33,776 bases of DNA from Bacteroidota bacterium. GTDB taxonomy: Bacteria > Bacteroidota > Bacteroidia > JAIBAJ01. A program made the position numbers and the translations under genes. The stretch is taken from NCBI GenBank assembly GCA_947475205.1, contig CANJNG010000031.1, positions 1 to 33,776 on the forward strand, given 5' to 3'. The notes under the pieces were generated by a model. The model saw only the letters and a program-made list of their open reading frames with translations, was not told the origin of the DNA and searched no databases. Shown here one piece after another: positions 1 to 9,645 of this stretch. Numbering within the stretch: the stretch's first letter is position 1; each line of letters begins with the position of its first letter.

Positions 1-1836
1 AATGATTCGTTAATTTTATCTAGTGCTGGAAACATGGATATATTTGTTGCGAAATATTATCAAAAAGGCATTATTGGTAAGGTGTTTTACGACAATACAT
101 TAAACTGCTTCCAAGATCAAAACGAAAATGGTTTTGAAGGAGCAACTGTAATTATCCAGCCGGGAAATATTGTTTCACAAACAAATAATCAAGGCACTTG
201 GACTGTAGATTCTCTGCCATTAGGTAACTATACTATTACTATTGATACAACTAATGGATGGATATCAAGCTGCCCCATAACCCAGACATTTTCGGTTGTA
301 AATCCAAATACCCTAACTCATGCTTCGCAATTTGGTTACTTTAACCCGTTGGCCTGTGGAATACCTGATATTTCAATTTATGTCCCTTATCTTAGAAGAT
401 GCAATGCCGATTTTCATCCGCACCCTATAACAGTTTTAGCCTGTAATAATAATTCTGCAACTGTACCAACAGCAAATGCTTATGTCGATGTTGTTTTAGA
501 CACTTTGTTTTCTTTTTACGATGCTACTTTGCCAGTAGCTAATATCGGAAACAATACCTATCGCTTTCAAATTGACAATATTAATCCAGGTGAGTGTGTT
601 TCATTTATTGTTTACGCAAATCTCAGCTGTGATGGCGTATTAGGGGAAACTGTTTGTGTTCAAGCCCAACTTTACCCTTCCGATTCTTGCGTATTCGATA
701 CCATCCCCAGCTTCCCACCCGACATCAGCCCCTGCACCCTGCCTTGGGATCATTCCAATTTGAGTGTAGATGGTTATTGTAACAACGACTCTGTTTATTT
801 TGCCATTATCAACAATGGCGATTTCGGCGGTGGAGATATGGTGTGCTACCAACCCGTAAGAATATTTGTTGATGGTGTGCAAACTCAATTAGATTCCGTT
901 ATGCTCACCGCCGGACAAGTACAAACGTATTCTTTTGCAGCAACGGGACAAACATGGGTAATGCAAACCGAACAGCATCCGCTTCATCCCGGTAATTCTC
1001 ACCCTAATGCTCACGTTGAACTTTGTGGTACTCCCGACAATTTTACTCCGGGCATTGTAAACAATTTCCCTCAGGATGATGCCGACCCGGTTGTAGATAT
1101 ATTCTGTGCTGAAATTACAGGCAGCTTTGACCCCAACGACAAAACGGGTTTCCCAACAGGCCTTACTGAACAGCATTTCATTCAACCCAACCAGCAAATT
1201 CAATACGCCATCCGTTTCCAAAACACTGGGAATGATACGGCATTCACTGTAGTGGTTCGTGATACCTTAGATACCGATTTAAATATCTTCACCGTTACTC
1301 CGGGTGTAGCTAGCCATCCTTACACCTTTAGAATGTATGGGCCAAGGGTGTTGGAATGGACGTTTAGTAATATTCTGCTTCCTGATAGTAATGTGAATGA
1401 AGTGGAAAGCCACGGATTCTTGACCTATCATGTAGAACAAAACCCAAACCTACCCGATGGCACACAGATATTGAACGAAGCCGATATATACTTTGACTTT
1501 AATGAGCCTGTAATCACGAATCAAACCCTGCATACTATTAACAGAGGTTCGCCATTTACGGTGGGAATTACCCCTCTTGCAAATGTCGCCCATTCGCCCC
1601 TTCGTATATTCCCAAATCCAACAGCAGCAGCAGCAGTTCTAGAATTTACATCACCCACCGCACAAAAAGGAACAATTATAGTTAGGGATGTTGTGGGAAG
1701 AACTGTTTTTAACCATAACTTTAATGCCTCAAAAGGAATTAACGTCTTGCCCTTAAATGTAGGCAAAAGCGGGATATTCTTTGTGAGTGTAAATGTTGGA
1801 GAAAGGAAAAGCAACGGAAAACTAATTATTGAATAA
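1..1836 (+). CDS. SBBP/DUF7619-type T9SS cargo protein, 5' end missing
   Basis: Partial gene. The reading frame is open from base 1, and the codons before the first ATG (base 34) read NDSLILSSAGN, which continues into DIFVAK. This matches the end of an SBBP beta-propeller repeat in the next gene, so the true start lies upstream and the ATG at 34 is internal. After the repeat remnant comes a Cna-B/SdrD-like domain (about bases 70-260, with DQNENGFEGA). Then follow a Cys-containing beta-rich region, a DUF7619-like domain (bases about 1130-1545, from DPNDKTG through FQNTGNDTAF to IYFDFNEPV), and a C-terminal T9SS type A sorting domain (from about base 1600, RIFPNPT). By family it is exported through the outer membrane by T9SS and is either released or anchored. 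Ligand or function is unknown. It is a tandem paralogue of the next gene, 47 bases downstream. Confidence 0.9.
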   Translation, partial: NDSLILSSAGNMDIFVAKYYQKGIIGKVFYDNTLNCFQDQNENGFEGATVIIQPGNIVSQTNNQGTWTVDSLPLGNYTITIDTTNGWISSCPITQTFSVVNPNTLTHASQFGYFNPLACGIPDISIYVPYLRRCNADFHPHPITVLACNNNSATVPTANAYVDVVLDTLFSFYDATLPVANIGNNTYRFQIDNINPGECVSFIVYANLSCDGVLGETVCVQAQLYPSDSCVFDTIPSFPPDISPCTLPWDHSNLSVDGYCNNDSVYFAIINNGDFGGGDMVCYQPVRIFVDGVQTQLDSVMLTAGQVQTYSFAATGQTWVMQTEQHPLHPGNSHPNAHVELCGTPDNFTPGIVNNFPQDDADPVVDIFCAEITGSFDPNDKTGFPTGLTEQHFIQPNQQIQYAIRFQNTGNDTAFTVVVRDTLDTDLNIFTVTPGVASHPYTFRMYGPRVLEWTFSNILLPDSNVNEVESHGFLTYHVEQNPNLPDGTQILNEADIYFDFNEPVITNQTLHTINRGSPFTVGITPLANVAHSPLRIFPNPTAAAAVLEFTSPTAQKGTIIVRDVVGRTVFNHNFNASKGINVLPLNVGKSGIFFVSVNVGERKSNGKLIIE

Positions 1837-1883
1837 CAAAAACATAAAATCAATTTTTTAAAAACCTTTTAATACCTATTACA

Positions 1884-4800
1884 ATGAAAAAGAACATTAC
1901 AAAATCAATCTTTATGATTGCTAGCATTTGGGGTACTACTCTGTTTGCTCAAGGCCCGACATTTCACTGGGCAAATGGAATTGGAGGCGGTGGCTACGAT
2001 GATAGTCGCTCCGTAACTGTCGATAATGCCGGAAATGTTTATGCCACGGGTAGTTTCGACAGTATTGTTGATTTTAATCCGGGCACTACTACTTTCAACC
2101 TTACTTCGGCAGGTGCCGGAGATATTTTTGTTACCAAGTTTAATTCTTCAGGAACATTTGTTTGGGCAAAACGCTTTGGTGGCACTGCCGATGATGGTGG
2201 ACGTTCGGTTAAAACAGATGCCAACGGCAATGTTTATGTAACCGGGCAATTCCAAGGAACTACTGATTTTGATCCCAATGAAGGTACATTTAATTTAACT
2301 GCCGCCGGGAATGCAGATATTTTTGTGGTGAAACTTGATGTGCATGGCAATTTGGTTTGGGCAAAACAATTGGGCGGAACTTCAACCGATATTGGTTATT
2401 CCATTGCTGTTGATGCCGGCGGAAATGTGTTTACATCTGGATATTTCACCAACACTGCCGACTTCGATCCGGGAGCTGGAACGGTATCGCTAAACGCACC
2501 CGGGAGTTGGGATATTTTTATCTCCAAATTAGATGCTGCCGGAAACTATGTTTGGGCAAAACAAATAGGCGGTTCATCTAATGATGCCAGCTATGCCCTT
2601 ACACTCGATCCTGCTGGAAATATTTATACAACAGGAACATTTTTTGGTACTGCCGATTTTGATCCGGGAGCAGGAGTATTTAATCTAGTTGCAAACGGCA
2701 CAACTTGGGGCGATATTTTTGTTTCAAAACTCGATAATGCCGGAAACTTTGTTTGGGCAAGTCAAATGGGAGGCATTGATTATGACGAAGGCCACTCCAT
2801 AGGAATAGATGCACAAGGCAATGTTTATACCGCAGGAATATTTAGCCTCACAGCTGATTTCGACCCGAGTGCTGCTACTTCAAATATGGTTTCGGCAGGT
2901 GGAAAAGATATTTTTGTTTCCAAACTCGATGCTTCGGGCAATTTTGTTTGGGCGAAGCAAATGGGTGGAAACAATCAGGATTGGTGCAGTTCTATGGCTG
3001 TTGATGCCGCCGGAAATGTTTACACCACCGGATATTTTACCAGTATAGCCGACTTCAATCCGGGCGGAGGAACCAACAATCTCACCTCTGCCGGAGATTG
3101 GGATGCATATATTTCCAAATTAGACAACAGTGGTAGTTTTCTTTGGGTAAAACAAATTGGTAGTATTATTCAAGAAACCGGGCAATCCATAGCAATTGAC
3201 AACAACGGAAACCTATACACTTCGGGTAACTTTAGCGGAACTGTAGATTTCAATCCCGGGTCAGGTGCTTACAATTTGGCGTATGTGGCAAGTCAGGATG
3301 TGTTTTTGTTAAAATTGAAACAGAATGGAGTAATTGGATACATATATAACGACATCTCACATGATTGCCATATGGATGATAATGAAAATGGACTATACGG
3401 TTTCAGAATTATGATTCAGCCGGGTAACCATTGTGCTCAAACAAATGATGCGGGTGCCTGGGAAATAGATTCATTGCCTCCAGGGAATTATACTGCCACT
3501 TGCGATAATACAGGTCAATGGCAAAACAGCTGTGGAAATGATGATCATCCTTTTACAGTAACTGATACTGATTCTGTTTGTAATGGTCCAAATATTGGTT
3601 GCGAAAACCCTCACCCATGCTCAGACCCTGATATTTCCATTATGGCTCTTACCTTACGTAAATGCGTAGGAGACCAAACCGTTTATGTTACGGCTTGTAA
3701 TGACAATAATGCTACAGGTTCTTTAGATAATGCTTACGCCGAAATTAGCCTCGACTCGCTAATTTCTATTCAGTCGGCATCATTGCCTTATAGTATTTTG
3801 GGTAATAATAATTTCAGGTTCGACCTTGGTGATATTAATCCCGGACAGTGCGTGAACTTTACCCTTCAGGTTCTGGTGAGTTGCGATGCGGTGATTGAAC
3901 AAACCTTATGTATTGAAGCCAATCTATTTCCGGCTGACCCATGCGTTTTAGATACCATCCCTGATGAAGGAAACCCAGATTCGCCTCCCGGAGAAATCAG
4001 TCCTTGTACCTTGCCATGGGATCACTCAAGTCTGAGTGTGGATGGTTATTGCCACAACGATTCTGTTTATTTCACAATCACAAACGGTGGCGACTTCGGT
4101 GGTGGCGACATGGTTTGTTATGCTCCAGTTAGGATATATGTGGATGGAGTTTACACTGAACTTGATTCAATCATGCTGTCAGGAGGACAAACAGTTACTT
4201 ATGCATTTGCAGGGAATGGAAGTACATGGGTTTTACAAGCCGACCAGCATCCGCTGCACCCCGGTAATTCGCACCCAAATGCTCATGTGGAGGTTTGTGG
4301 CGACAGCACAAGTCTCATCCCCGGTATCGTTACCGAATTTCCACAAGACGATGCCGACCCCGTTGTAGATATTTATTGTGGTCCGGTTACAGCAAGTTAC
4401 GACCCGAATGACAAAACAGGATACCCAACCGGATTGACCACTGACCATTATATTCATGCGAACCAACAATTGCAATATGTGGTTCGTTTTCAAAACACCG
4501 GTAACGACACAGCCTTCACTGTGGTGGTGCGTGATACCTTAGACAACGATTTAAATCTATTCACTGTTACGCCCGGAGTTGCAAGTCATCCTTACACTTT
4601 CCGTGTATATGGGCAGCGTGTTTTGGAATGGACATTTAACAATATCCTATTGCCTGATAGCAATACAAATGAAATGGGTAGCCACGGTTTCTTAACCTAT
4701 CATGTGGAACAAAACCGCAACCTTGCTCATGGCACACAGATATTTAATGATGCTGATATTTATTTTGATTTCAACGAACCCGTAATCACCAACCAAACCC

Positions 4801-5108
4801 TGCATACCATAACGGATATGCCACAAATATTGGTAGATGCTTCCGAACGCAAAGAGCAACGAGGAAATAAATTCAGAATATATCCAAACCCAACAGCTTC
4901 GGCTACTACAATTGAATTCACTTCCCCGTCCACCCAAAAGGGAACAATCACCGTTAGGGATATTATGGGGGGAACCATTCTGAACCAAAACTTCAATGCC
5001 TTGAAGGGGAATAATCGTTTGCCGCTAACTGTGGGCAAAAGCGGGATATTCTTTGTGAGTGTTGGAGTAGGGGAGTGGAAGGGAGTGGGGAAGGTGGTGG
5101 CGGAGTAG
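1884..5108 (+). CDS. Secreted SBBP beta-propeller protein with DUF7619-like domain and T9SS type A sorting domain
   Basis: Complete 1074-residue cargo protein. It has a signal peptide (residues 1-23, ending LFAQ). Seven SBBP-type repeats of about 67 residues follow (about 24-480), each with WAKQ(I/M/L)GG, a (V/L)DxxGN(V/I)YTTG core, a DFDPG/DFNPG loop and a D(I/V)F(V/I)(S/T)K end. Next come a Cna-B/SdrD-like domain (about 482-560, DDNENGLYGF), a beta-rich middle, a DUF7619-like domain (about 840-975) and a sorting domain (about 998-1074, RIYPNPT). The repeats probably fold as a propeller. The DFDPG loops are Asp-rich and might bind calcium, which is inference. The architecture is the same as the preceding partial gene, so the two form a tandem duplication. 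The sorting-tag DNA is very close to that of the following gene. Function beyond surface display or secretion cannot be stated. Confidence 0.92.
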   Translation: MKKNITKSIFMIASIWGTTLFAQGPTFHWANGIGGGGYDDSRSVTVDNAGNVYATGSFDSIVDFNPGTTTFNLTSAGAGDIFVTKFNSSGTFVWAKRFGGTADDGGRSVKTDANGNVYVTGQFQGTTDFDPNEGTFNLTAAGNADIFVVKLDVHGNLVWAKQLGGTSTDIGYSIAVDAGGNVFTSGYFTNTADFDPGAGTVSLNAPGSWDIFISKLDAAGNYVWAKQIGGSSNDASYALTLDPAGNIYTTGTFFGTADFDPGAGVFNLVANGTTWGDIFVSKLDNAGNFVWASQMGGIDYDEGHSIGIDAQGNVYTAGIFSLTADFDPSAATSNMVSAGGKDIFVSKLDASGNFVWAKQMGGNNQDWCSSMAVDAAGNVYTTGYFTSIADFNPGGGTNNLTSAGDWDAYISKLDNSGSFLWVKQIGSIIQETGQSIAIDNNGNLYTSGNFSGTVDFNPGSGAYNLAYVASQDVFLLKLKQNGVIGYIYNDISHDCHMDDNENGLYGFRIMIQPGNHCAQTNDAGAWEIDSLPPGNYTATCDNTGQWQNSCGNDDHPFTVTDTDSVCNGPNIGCENPHPCSDPDISIMALTLRKCVGDQTVYVTACNDNNATGSLDNAYAEISLDSLISIQSASLPYSILGNNNFRFDLGDINPGQCVNFTLQVLVSCDAVIEQTLCIEANLFPADPCVLDTIPDEGNPDSPPGEISPCTLPWDHSSLSVDGYCHNDSVYFTITNGGDFGGGDMVCYAPVRIYVDGVYTELDSIMLSGGQTVTYAFAGNGSTWVLQADQHPLHPGNSHPNAHVEVCGDSTSLIPGIVTEFPQDDADPVVDIYCGPVTASYDPNDKTGYPTGLTTDHYIHANQQLQYVVRFQNTGNDTAFTVVVRDTLDNDLNLFTVTPGVASHPYTFRVYGQRVLEWTFNNILLPDSNTNEMGSHGFLTYHVEQNRNLAHGTQIFNDADIYFDFNEPVITNQTLHTITDMPQILVDASERKEQRGNKFRIYPNPTASATTIEFTSPSTQKGTITVRDIMGGTILNQNFNALKGNNRLPLTVGKSGIFFVSVGVGEWKGVGKVVAE

Positions 5109-5178
5109 AGTTATTTTGTGTGCTTCTAGATTCGTAAATCTGTTTACTTTTATGCCCTTTTTTATTTAATACATTGAA

Positions 5179-6882
5179 ATGAAGCATTTATACCCATTCA
5201 AAATCAAGCTCCTTTGTCTTATAGTTATTGCTGAAATAAGCATCATACAATCCTCAGCACAGCCGTCAGTTAATGCACTTTTGGAAACAAATCAGGTGAG
5301 TGCTATGATACAAAACCGAGGCGATATGTTTTGGGATTTAGCAGCTTTTGCTAAATATGAAGTACCTAAAGGGACAGGTAAAACCCCCTTGTTTGCTTCG
5401 GGACTTTGGCTTGGGGGAACCACCGCCGGTAATAACCTGCATTTGGCTGCTGTAACCTACCGAACTGGTACCGGGTCAGATTATTTCACAGGTCCTTTAG
5501 ACACCATTAACGGCACTACCGATTCAATAACCGCAATTAACTACAACCAGATTTGGACTATGACCAGCTCTGAAGTAGAAGCCTTCAGAACCGATTGGAA
5601 CAATGGAGGTACATTATCGGTGAGCCCTGCTATCCTTAATTGGCCAGCACAAGGTAGCGGGAATTTTACCCACAATTTGGCTCCATTTGTTGATTTGGAT
5701 GGTAACGGAGTATATAACCCCGCTACCGGAGGCGACTATCCGCTCATTCGAGGCGATGTAATGGTTTATTGGATATTTAATGATTATTTGGCCCCGCATC
5801 GTCAAACAGGTGGCACACCTTTACAAGTTGAAGTTCATGCATCGGCTTATGGTTTTAACTGCCCAACGGTGAACGATAGCTTAAAAATAATGAATTTCAC
5901 CACCTTTTATCATTACGATATTATTAACCGGAGCAATAATACCTATTCTAATTTCAAAATGGGGGTATTTATGGACCCCGATTTAGGCAATGGTAAGGAC
6001 GATAAAATTGGATGCCTGCCTGAGCAAAATTTCGGTTTTTGTTACAATGGTGATGATATGGACAGCACAGGGCAAGGCAATACCTATGGAGCTCATCCTC
6101 CTATTCTAAGCACCGTTATCCTCGATGGTCCGCTTGCAACACCAAACGATGGACAAGACAACAACAACAATGGACAAACCGACGAAGCAGGCGAAAAATG
6201 CCTGATGACAAATTTCCAATATTTCAACAGCTTTGCTGGTTCTGACCCCATAACCACTGATCCCATTTCACCCGTAGAGTATTACTATTACTTAAATTCA
6301 AAATGGAAGGACAACACCTCAGTGCTTGATTGCAACAACAATCCCACTAAATTTTCCTACCCTGGTAATCCGGGCGAAAATCCCCCCTGCGTAGATACCA
6401 TAAGTACCGATGTTCGAATGGTGCTATGTTCCGGAGGCATTTCCTTCACGCCAAACCAAAGCATACCCTTAGATTATGCTATTGTGTATTCTAGAAACGC
6501 CACAGCCGATTATGGCACTCCGGAGTATTTCCAACAAGCTATTGACGATGTGGATGATGTTCAAAATTGGTACAAGGCCGGTTATTTTTCCGATTGCTCT
6601 TCATCAACAAATGCCATAAACGAACTATCAAATTCAAGCAATCAACTACGCATCTTCCCCAATCCAACAAGTTATTCCTCCACCCTCGAATTCACTTCCC
6701 CATATACCCAAAAGGGAACAATCACTGTGAGAGATATTATGGGAAGAACAATCCTAAACCAAACCTTCCAAGCTTTGAAAGGGAATAACCGTTTGCCGCT
6801 AAATGTTGGCAAAAGTGGAATTTTCTTTGTGAGTGTTGGAGTTGGGGAGTGGAAGGGAGTTGGGAAGGTAGTGGTAGAGTAG
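5179..6882 (+). CDS. Secreted surface protein of unknown function with T9SS type A sorting domain
   Basis: A 567-residue protein with a signal peptide ending SSAQ (about residue 28). The mature N-terminus (MIQNRGDMFWD, then FASGLWLGG) and a segment VDLDGNGVYNP...GDYPLIRGD resemble large uncharacterised Bacteroidota exoproteins. Two Asp/Asn-rich loops, DLDGNGVYNP and DGQDNNNNGQTDE, look like calcium-binding EF-hand or thrombospondin type 3-like loops; this is inferred from the spacing of acidic residues. The last 75 residues or so are a T9SS type A sorting domain (RIFPNPT to the terminal VVVE). That tag is nearly the same as the one in the upstream gene, while the rest of the protein is unrelated. 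The stop codon TAG abuts a REP-like repeat. I do not recognise a catalytic domain. Confidence 0.88.
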   Translation: MKHLYPFKIKLLCLIVIAEISIIQSSAQPSVNALLETNQVSAMIQNRGDMFWDLAAFAKYEVPKGTGKTPLFASGLWLGGTTAGNNLHLAAVTYRTGTGSDYFTGPLDTINGTTDSITAINYNQIWTMTSSEVEAFRTDWNNGGTLSVSPAILNWPAQGSGNFTHNLAPFVDLDGNGVYNPATGGDYPLIRGDVMVYWIFNDYLAPHRQTGGTPLQVEVHASAYGFNCPTVNDSLKIMNFTTFYHYDIINRSNNTYSNFKMGVFMDPDLGNGKDDKIGCLPEQNFGFCYNGDDMDSTGQGNTYGAHPPILSTVILDGPLATPNDGQDNNNNGQTDEAGEKCLMTNFQYFNSFAGSDPITTDPISPVEYYYYLNSKWKDNTSVLDCNNNPTKFSYPGNPGENPPCVDTISTDVRMVLCSGGISFTPNQSIPLDYAIVYSRNATADYGTPEYFQQAIDDVDDVQNWYKAGYFSDCSSSTNAINELSNSSNQLRIFPNPTSYSSTLEFTSPYTQKGTITVRDIMGRTILNQTFQALKGNNRLPLNVGKSGIFFVSVGVGEWKGVGKVVVE

Positions 6883-6953
6883 GGGCGATCCTTGTGGTCA
6901 CCCAACGGCAAAATCATCCCACCTTGTGGTCGCCCAGCGGCAAAATCATTCCC
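6883..6953. repeat. REP-like palindrome with a 32-base tandem duplication
   Basis: Two 32-base units (6890-6921 and 6922-6953) share CCTTGTGGTC, then CCCA(A/G)CGGCAAAATCAT, with only a few differences. The first unit is preceded by GGGCGATC, which can pair with GGTCACCC (6896-6903) across a short loop, allowing one G-T pair. This resembles the GGGCGACC/GGTCGCCC palindromes scattered between genes in many bacteria. The element begins directly after the stop codon of the upstream gene. It is non-coding; its role is unknown (REP-type repeat or possible transcript-end hairpin). Confidence 0.55.
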
Positions 6954-6973
6954 CTTATCAATAGCTGTTTGAA

Positions 6974-7002
6974 TTGAATTCAATTTGCAATCCCTTACTT
7001 TG
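6974..7002 (+). promoter_or_regulatory. Candidate Bacteroidota-type promoter of pbpC
   Basis: TTG (6974-6976), a 19-base spacer, then TACTTTG (6996-7002). This is the Bacteroidota -33/-7 arrangement with one base fewer than TAnnTTTG in the -7 element. It lies 2 bases before the GTG at 7005 and 5 bases before the TTG at 7008, leaving no room for a ribosome binding site. Confidence 0.5.
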
Positions 7003-7004
7003 CA

Positions 7005-9371
7005 GTGTTGAATTTTCGCTCTATCTTAACCTTCTCCTCCAAACATTCCAAAAAGCTAATTGCATTAGGAATATTGCTGCTGTTAGGCATAGGCTTCTGG
7101 CTTTCCTTACCCAAAAACCTTTTCCACGACCCCTGTTCTACGGTAATTTATGACCGAAATAACATCCTACTTGGGGCTCGAATTGCCAAGGATGGCCAAT
7201 GGCGATTCCCGGAAAACGATACCGTACCCGATAAGTTCAAGGAGTGCATTCTGCTTTTCGAAGATCGTTACTTCCTCTGGCATCCAGGCTTAAATCCAAT
7301 TGCTTTATGCAGGGCTTTTTACCTGAATTTAAAAAGCGGAAAGACCATCAGTGGCGGCTCTACGCTGACAATGCAGGTAATTAGGCTTTACCGGAAAAAC
7401 CCCAGACGAAGCTATCTCGAAAAGCTGATTGAATTGTATTTAGCTCTTCGGCTCGAAGCCGGAAATTCCAAACAAAAGATTCTAAGTTTATATGCCGCAC
7501 ACGCCCCTTTTGGTGGTAATACTGTTGGACTTGAAGCTGCATCGTGGCGATACTTCGGTCGGCAATCGGGTAATTTGTCTTGGTCCGAGGCGGCCTCGCT
7601 GGCAGTTTTGCCCAATAGTCCGGCTATTATTTTTCCGGGAAAGAATCAGGAAAGGCTGATGCAGAAGCGGAACAAACTACTCCTGAAATTATTTCAAACC
7701 CGGAAAATTGATAAAGCTACTTACGAACTTTCCCTCCTCGAACCCATTCCGGGCAGACCCAAAGCTATTCCGCAGCAAGCCACGCATTTAATGTTGCGTG
7801 CCGAAAAAGAAGGCAAGGCCGGACAAATAATCCACAGCACCATTGCCTCTACTATGCAGCAAAATGTTGCCGCCATTGTGGAAAAGCATCACCGGAATCT
7901 TCAGGCAAACGAGATTCATAATCTGGCGGCTATAGTGGCGAATACCCGCACTGGCGAAGTGTTGGCTTATATTGGGAACATTACTAATAGCCAAAATCAG
8001 CATCAGGAAAATGTGGACATTATTGCATCACCCCGCAGCACGGGCAGCATTTTAAAACCGTTTTTGTTTGCCTCGGCTTTGCAGGAAGGCTTGCTTTTCC
8101 CCAACACCCTCATTCAGGATATTCCGGTGCATATTTATGGCTATTCGCCCAAAAACTTCAACCTGAGCTTCGATGGAGTTGTTCCGGCCAAGCGGGCTTT
8201 GGGGCGTTCGCTCAATATTCCGGCAGTGAAAATGCTGCAACTTTATGGAACCGATAAATTTCTGCTCAAACTCAAGCAAACCGGAATGACAACGTTGCCC
8301 TTTTCCGCCAAACATTATGGGCTGGCTTTAATTTTGGGTGGAGCAGAAGCCTCGCTATGGGATTTAACCGGAATGTATGCTTCTATGGCTCGGACATTGA
8401 TTTCTGCCAAAAAAGAAACAAATTTCCCTTTGAAATATAGTGCTGATGCTATGCAGAAGGGTGGGAGGGAAGCAGGCAACAAGTCGGCTCCATTTTCTGC
8501 CGGGGTAACATGGTTAACCCTTGAAGCGATGGTGGAAGTGTCAAGACCTGATTTGGAAGCTGCCTGGCGGGAATTTTCGAGCGGAAGTAAAATTGCCTGG
8601 AAAACCGGGACGAGTTTCGGGTTTCGTGATGGATGGGCTATTGGGGTAAACCCTGATTACACCGTTGGGGTTTGGGTAGGAAATGCTACCGGAGAAGGCC
8701 GCCCGGGGTTAACCGGAATTGCTACTGCTGCCCCGGTTATGTTTGACATTTTCAGTGCTTTGCCTCGTTGCAGTTGGTTTAAAACTCCAATCAATGATTT
8801 GAAGAAAGTAAAACTATGTGCAGAAAGTGGTCATCCCCCATCAACGCTTTGTCCCGAAACTGTTTTAGCTCTAGTTCAGAAAACAAACGCATCGGTGGGG
8901 ATGTGTTCTTATCATAAATCCATTTTTTTAGATAAGGATGGGAATGAACAGGTGAGTGGTGATTGTTATTCGGTTAGCGAAATGCAGGAGGCAGTATATT
9001 TTGTGCTGCCGCCTGTGGAGGAATGGTATTTCAAGGCTCATAGTCCGGCTTACCGCAGTCTGCCGCCTTTCCGCCCGGGCTGCGACCCACACACCAACGA
9101 TGCGGCCTTGGGCTTGATTTATCCCACCCCCAATGCTGAAATATTTATTCCCCGAAACAATGAAAATGAAAAGTTAGGGATAGTGTGCCGGGCTACTCAC
9201 AAACAAGCCAAAGCGGAAGTGTTTTGGTCGCTCGATGGTGATTTCATCCAAACCACTACCCATCAGCACGAAATATTGATTAACCCAACTTTAGGCGAGC
9301 ATAAACTAAACATTACCGATAATGCGGGCGAACGTCATTCGGTAACGTTCAGGGTGGTGGAGAAGAAGTAG
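7005..9371 (+). CDS. pbpC: Penicillin-binding protein 1C, bifunctional glycosyltransferase/transpeptidase
   Basis: A class A PBP that would polymerise lipid II glycan strands and cross-link peptides on the periplasmic side of the inner membrane. It has an N-terminal membrane anchor (about residues 18-35). The GT51 domain has FEDRYF (catalytic Glu86) and GGSTLTMQ (117-124). The transpeptidase domain has SILK (Ser348 nucleophile, Lys351), SLN (402-404) and KTGT (533-536). A C-terminal region after about residue 690 fits the BiPBP_C domain typical of PBP1C. The length of 788 residues is close to E. coli PbpC. All key catalytic motifs are intact. No alpha-2-macroglobulin-like gene, the common partner of pbpC, is next to it. 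The start is GTG at 7005 or TTG at 7008; no ATG is available nearby. A candidate promoter ends just before it. Confidence 0.93.
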   Translation: MLNFRSILTFSSKHSKKLIALGILLLLGIGFWLSLPKNLFHDPCSTVIYDRNNILLGARIAKDGQWRFPENDTVPDKFKECILLFEDRYFLWHPGLNPIALCRAFYLNLKSGKTISGGSTLTMQVIRLYRKNPRRSYLEKLIELYLALRLEAGNSKQKILSLYAAHAPFGGNTVGLEAASWRYFGRQSGNLSWSEAASLAVLPNSPAIIFPGKNQERLMQKRNKLLLKLFQTRKIDKATYELSLLEPIPGRPKAIPQQATHLMLRAEKEGKAGQIIHSTIASTMQQNVAAIVEKHHRNLQANEIHNLAAIVANTRTGEVLAYIGNITNSQNQHQENVDIIASPRSTGSILKPFLFASALQEGLLFPNTLIQDIPVHIYGYSPKNFNLSFDGVVPAKRALGRSLNIPAVKMLQLYGTDKFLLKLKQTGMTTLPFSAKHYGLALILGGAEASLWDLTGMYASMARTLISAKKETNFPLKYSADAMQKGGREAGNKSAPFSAGVTWLTLEAMVEVSRPDLEAAWREFSSGSKIAWKTGTSFGFRDGWAIGVNPDYTVGVWVGNATGEGRPGLTGIATAAPVMFDIFSALPRCSWFKTPINDLKKVKLCAESGHPPSTLCPETVLALVQKTNASVGMCSYHKSIFLDKDGNEQVSGDCYSVSEMQEAVYFVLPPVEEWYFKAHSPAYRSLPPFRPGCDPHTNDAALGLIYPTPNAEIFIPRNNENEKLGIVCRATHKQAKAEVFWSLDGDFIQTTTHQHEILINPTLGEHKLNITDNAGERHSVTFRVVEKK

Positions 9372-9601
9372 AAATAGATTGGAACGCAAATGAAGCAAAC
9401 GGTGAAACCCTCTTGTCTTCCATTATAAAAAGCAGAAACAGACAAAATTGAGCTTATGGTCGAGAATTTTTGGCTTTACAGAATTCTGGTTAAGAATTAG
9501 GAATAAGGCACAAGCTAGTTAAAAGTAGGATGGCTAGTTAATACCAATATCATGAAATTCTTAGTGTTCAAAATTTGTGATTATTAGCTCAATTACCGTC
9601 A

Positions 9602-9630
9602 TTTGTGTTCCAATTTAAGAGCCAATTTTG
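9602..9630 (+). promoter_or_regulatory. Candidate promoter of xseA
   Basis: TTTG (9602-9605), a 17-base spacer and CAATTTTG (9623-9630), a one-mismatch match to TAnnTTTG. It overlaps the TTG at 9628, which argues against that codon as the xseA start and favours the ATG at 9646. The rest of the 274-base gap before xseA shows only a short direct repeat, GCTAGTTAA, at 9514-9522 and 9533-9541. Confidence 0.5.
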
Positions 9631-9645
9631 CATCCCCAAAACCAC

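Noticed and set aside
1884-3330. Regular repeats of about 200 bases that might suggest a CRISPR or satellite array
   Set aside because: The period of about 67 codons and the intact reading frame show that these are SBBP protein repeats.
9628-9645. TTG at 9628 as the xseA start
   Set aside because: It overlaps a -7-type promoter element, and ATG 9646 gives a normal N-terminus.
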